Below are positions 4,875 to 6,004 of a DNA stretch of 6,004 nucleotides, piece by piece; positions within the stretch are counted from its first letter, which is position 1; every line of letters begins with the position of its first letter. The stretch covers positions 1 through 6,004 of the forward strand of contig JAIRLP010000013.1 of the NCBI GenBank assembly GCA_031259365.1. Reading direction: 5' to 3'. The notes beneath the pieces are model-generated. The model worked only from the letters and a program-made list of their open reading frames with translations. It had not been told where the DNA came from and did no database searches. The translations under genes and the position numbers were made by a program. Source of the DNA: Rickettsiales bacterium. Lineage in GTDB: Bacteria > Pseudomonadota > Alphaproteobacteria > Rs-D84.

Positions 4875-5360
4875 TCAGTGAAAACGTTCGCCATTTTTTC
4901 GTAATAGTTCACCAGTTGCCTTTTGTTTTTTTATACGTTGTAGTGCTATATTGTATTTTAGTTTGTATTCGTCTGCGTAAAGCTTCAATCTGTATAATCC
5001 TGGATTTGCTAATTCAATAAAATCGCGCCAGTTATCATGATGTTGAAATATTTTACAGCAACTTTTGGAATCACCGCGAAACGTTTTCTGCAATTGGCTG
5101 ATGTGTACATAGATTCTTTCGTTCTCTGCTGCTTCAATTAAGCGTTCAAATACATATAGTTGATTTTCTGTTAGGTCCATATGTTGACCATTGTCTAATT
5201 TTACAAAACCAATATTTTCATTGTACTTTACAAAAATCATTTCCTTTTTATATACACGGCCATTTTGTAGTTTTGTTCCTTGTATTATTTTGCATTTTTG
5301 TTTAGGGATTTTTATGATGTCTGAACGTTCAAAATACTTTGAAAAAGAATTTTGTGGCAT
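4875..5360 (-). CDS. Unrecognised 161-residue basic protein, possibly winged-helix
   Basis: I do not recognise this protein. The N-terminal 60 residues are basic and strand-rich (K-C-K-I-I-Q-G; V-Y-K-K-E-M-I-F-V-K-Y; I-G-F-V-K-L). Residues 61-127 go M-D-L-T-E-N-Q-L-Y-V-F-E-R-L-I-E-A-A-E, then I-S-Q-L-Q-K-T-F, two cysteines (C101, C102), a W-R-D-F-I-E-L helix and P-G-L-Y-R-L-K-L. This helix-helix-hairpin order recalls the DNA-binding winged helix of response-regulator effector domains, but that is a guess. The tail is very basic (QRIKKQKATGELLRK). AAAGGAG lies 7 bases before the ATG, and a promoter is predicted at 5387-5414, so the gene looks alive. It is flanked on both sides by histidine-phosphatase remnants, which suggests it may have been inserted. 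No terminator is visible after its stop. Confidence 0.7.
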   Translation of the reverse strand: MPQNSFSKYFERSDIIKIPKQKCKIIQGTKLQNGRVYKKEMIFVKYNENIGFVKLDNGQHMDLTENQLYVFERLIEAAENERIYVHISQLQKTFRGDSKSCCKIFQHHDNWRDFIELANPGLYRLKLYADEYKLKYNIALQRIKKQKATGELLRKNGERFH

Positions 5361-5386
5361 ATCTTATCTCCTTTGGGTGATATAGG

Positions 5387-5414
5387 AATATAGCACTTAA
5401 GATTTCTTTGTCAG
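5387..5414 (-). promoter_or_regulatory. Promoter of the 161-residue protein gene
   Basis: On the minus strand, CTGACA (5409-5414; 5 of 6), a 16-base spacer and TATATT (5387-5392; 5 of 6). The strong RBS AAAGGAG follows within a short leader. Confidence 0.55.
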
Positions 5415-5427
5415 CTTTATTATTGCA

Positions 5428-5748
5428 GAAGTTCTGGGGAAATAGTGGAAAATCCTGACGGATACTGATCTTGCCTTATACCAGTGCTTTTCTGTTTAAT
5501 CTATCAAAAGCCAAGATTCGCCTGAATATTTGTCAGGTATTGCGTTTACGTCGCTCAGGAATACTGCGCGCATGAAAGGTTTTCTGGACGATCTGAAAAA
5601 GACCCATGATGGAAAAACCGTTTTAATTGTCGGCCACCGTGCTACGCAATTTGCATTGAATCATTTCATATCAAAGATTCCCATGTCAGAAATTGTCGCA
5701 AAAAAATTTAAATTGCAGCCCACATTGAATCTAATGCGAACCAAATAA
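5428..5748 (+). pseudogene. C-terminal half of a histidine phosphatase with two in-frame stops
   Basis: One frame reads from E-V-L-G-K at 5428 to the TAA at 5746-5748, interrupted by TAG (5443-5445) and TAA (5497-5499). Recognisable parts are I-L-T-D-T-D-L-A-L-Y; S-Q-D-S-P-E-Y; then M-K-G-F-L-D-D-L-K-K-T-H-D-G-K-T-V-L-I-V-G-H-R-A-T, the helix-strand block carrying the second catalytic histidine; then A-L-N-H-F-I and a terminal L-Q-P-T-L. These fit the C-terminal half of a phosphoglycerate-mutase-like phosphatase. The N-terminal R-H-G part is missing here; a possible match is the scrap at 4777-4869. The frame after 5499 stays open and could start at TTG 5530, but half a phosphatase without R-H-G should be inactive. 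Confidence 0.75.
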
Positions 5749-5756
5749 TCACCTAA

Positions 5757-5897
5757 GTGCTGGGCATGGTAGAAATCCTGACCGATGCGGACCTTGCCCT
5801 GTATCGGGGTATAAGCCAGCGCAAACCAGAATCCCAGGATTATCCTGAATATACATCCCAGCTTGCGTTTACACCGCCGTGTAAAAGTATCGTCTAG
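5757..5897 (+). pseudogene. Second diverged copy of the phosphatase middle segment
   Basis: Frame 3 reads V-L-G-M-V-E-I-L-T-D-A-D-L-A-L-Y, then K-P-E-S-Q-D-Y-P-E-Y-T-S-Q-L-A-F-T before a TAG at 5895-5897. This parallels the segment at 5431-5545 (V-L-G...I-L-T-D-T-D-L-A-L-Y...S-Q-D-S-P-E-Y-L-S-G-I-A-F-T) over about 38 codons, and the similarity is also clear in the DNA. Similarity stops after A-F-T. The C-terminal VGHRAT block is not repeated. It is therefore a partial tandem copy or the relic of a second paralogue. An ATG at 5766 exists, but without a ribosome binding site. Confidence 0.65.
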
Positions 5898-6004
5898 GTA
5901 CCATATTCGTATACTGGGGACGGTATAAGTGCAGTATGGGGCGGCGTTTCCCAAAACGCCGCCGCCCCATAAGCATGACAGGTATCAACTATTTGGATAT
6001 GGCT
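5898..6004. other. Right-edge stretch, no supported gene
   Basis: Apart from the hairpin at 5936-5970, nothing can be assigned. One minus-strand frame is open from the edge to a stop at 5895-5897 and could be the tail of a gene beginning outside. One plus-strand frame is also open to the edge, with an ATG at 5975 but no Shine-Dalgarno sequence. The choice needs the neighbouring sequence. Confidence 0.3.
5936..5970. repeat. GC-rich imperfect hairpin
   Basis: ATGGGGCGGCGTTT (5936-5949) is inverted as AAACGCCGCCGCCCCAT (5954-5970), which carries one extra GCC triplet. The result is a 14-bp stem with a 3-base bulge and a 4-base loop. Neither strand has a T-run after it, so it is not a standard terminator. 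Its GC content is far above that of the surroundings. Confidence 0.6.

Noticed and set aside
4829..5020. 63-residue plus-strand frame starting with GTG
   Set aside because: Mostly antisense to the 161-residue gene; only its first residues may belong to the frameshifted phosphatase scrap.
5661..5954. 97-residue minus-strand frame
   Set aside because: Antisense to the phosphatase remnants, with no ribosome binding site and no recognisable motif.
1..6004. CRISPR array, complete insertion sequence or tRNA-borne integration site
   Set aside because: No regularly spaced repeats, no transposase-like protein, and no repeat of the tRNA-Leu 3' end elsewhere in the window.

Overview
The window looks like an AT-rich, host-associated or otherwise genome-reducing bacterium, most likely an alphaproteobacterium. 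This is an inference. It rests on Shine-Dalgarno starts, sigma70-like promoters, a tRNA with an encoded CCA end, a zinc-free bL33 ending in a KYDPKLRKHVEF-type segment, and a tiny LptM-like lipoprotein with a YPRNYP tail. Several genes are visibly decaying, which fits ongoing reduction.

Layout, left to right. A minus-strand gene enters at the left edge. Only 8 codons are present; they begin MQCVHCGC and may be NrdR. It has a very good promoter and RBS, with a dispersed hairpin repeat just behind them. A plus-strand two-gene operon follows: a two-helix membrane protein (317-637) overlapping by 4 bases a SixA-like histidine phosphatase (634-1293). A 400-base gene-poor stretch holds the second copy of the hairpin repeat and the rpmG terminator. 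Next come rpmG (1715-1894, minus), too short to show up in a simple long-ORF search, and a divergent tRNA-Leu(UAG) (1984-2068); their predicted promoters interlock.

The tRNA terminator is convergent with a 230-residue protein (2122-2814, minus) that resembles the ADP-ribosyltransferase-like domains found in polyvalent phage and effector proteins. Behind it is a 39-residue LptM-like lipoprotein (2872-2991, minus), apparently transcribed as a leaderless mRNA. Then comes a 12-helix MFS-type transporter gene (3115-4313, plus) broken by an in-frame TAG and a single-base frameshift. It converges with an MmcQ/YjbR-family gene (4334-4714, minus) across a compact terminator.

The right end is a graveyard of histidine-phosphatase sequence: a 30-codon N-terminal scrap (4777-4869), a C-terminal half with two in-frame stops (5428-5748), and a diverged second copy of the middle segment (5757-5897). 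An intact unrecognised 161-residue gene (4875-5360, minus) lies between the scraps. A GC-rich imperfect hairpin (5936-5970) closes the window.

No complete new multi-gene system is evident. The points most worth following are the ART-like protein, the repeated histidine-phosphatase remnants around the 161-residue gene, and the leaderless lipoprotein. All family assignments are from reading the protein sequences by eye; no database search was possible.
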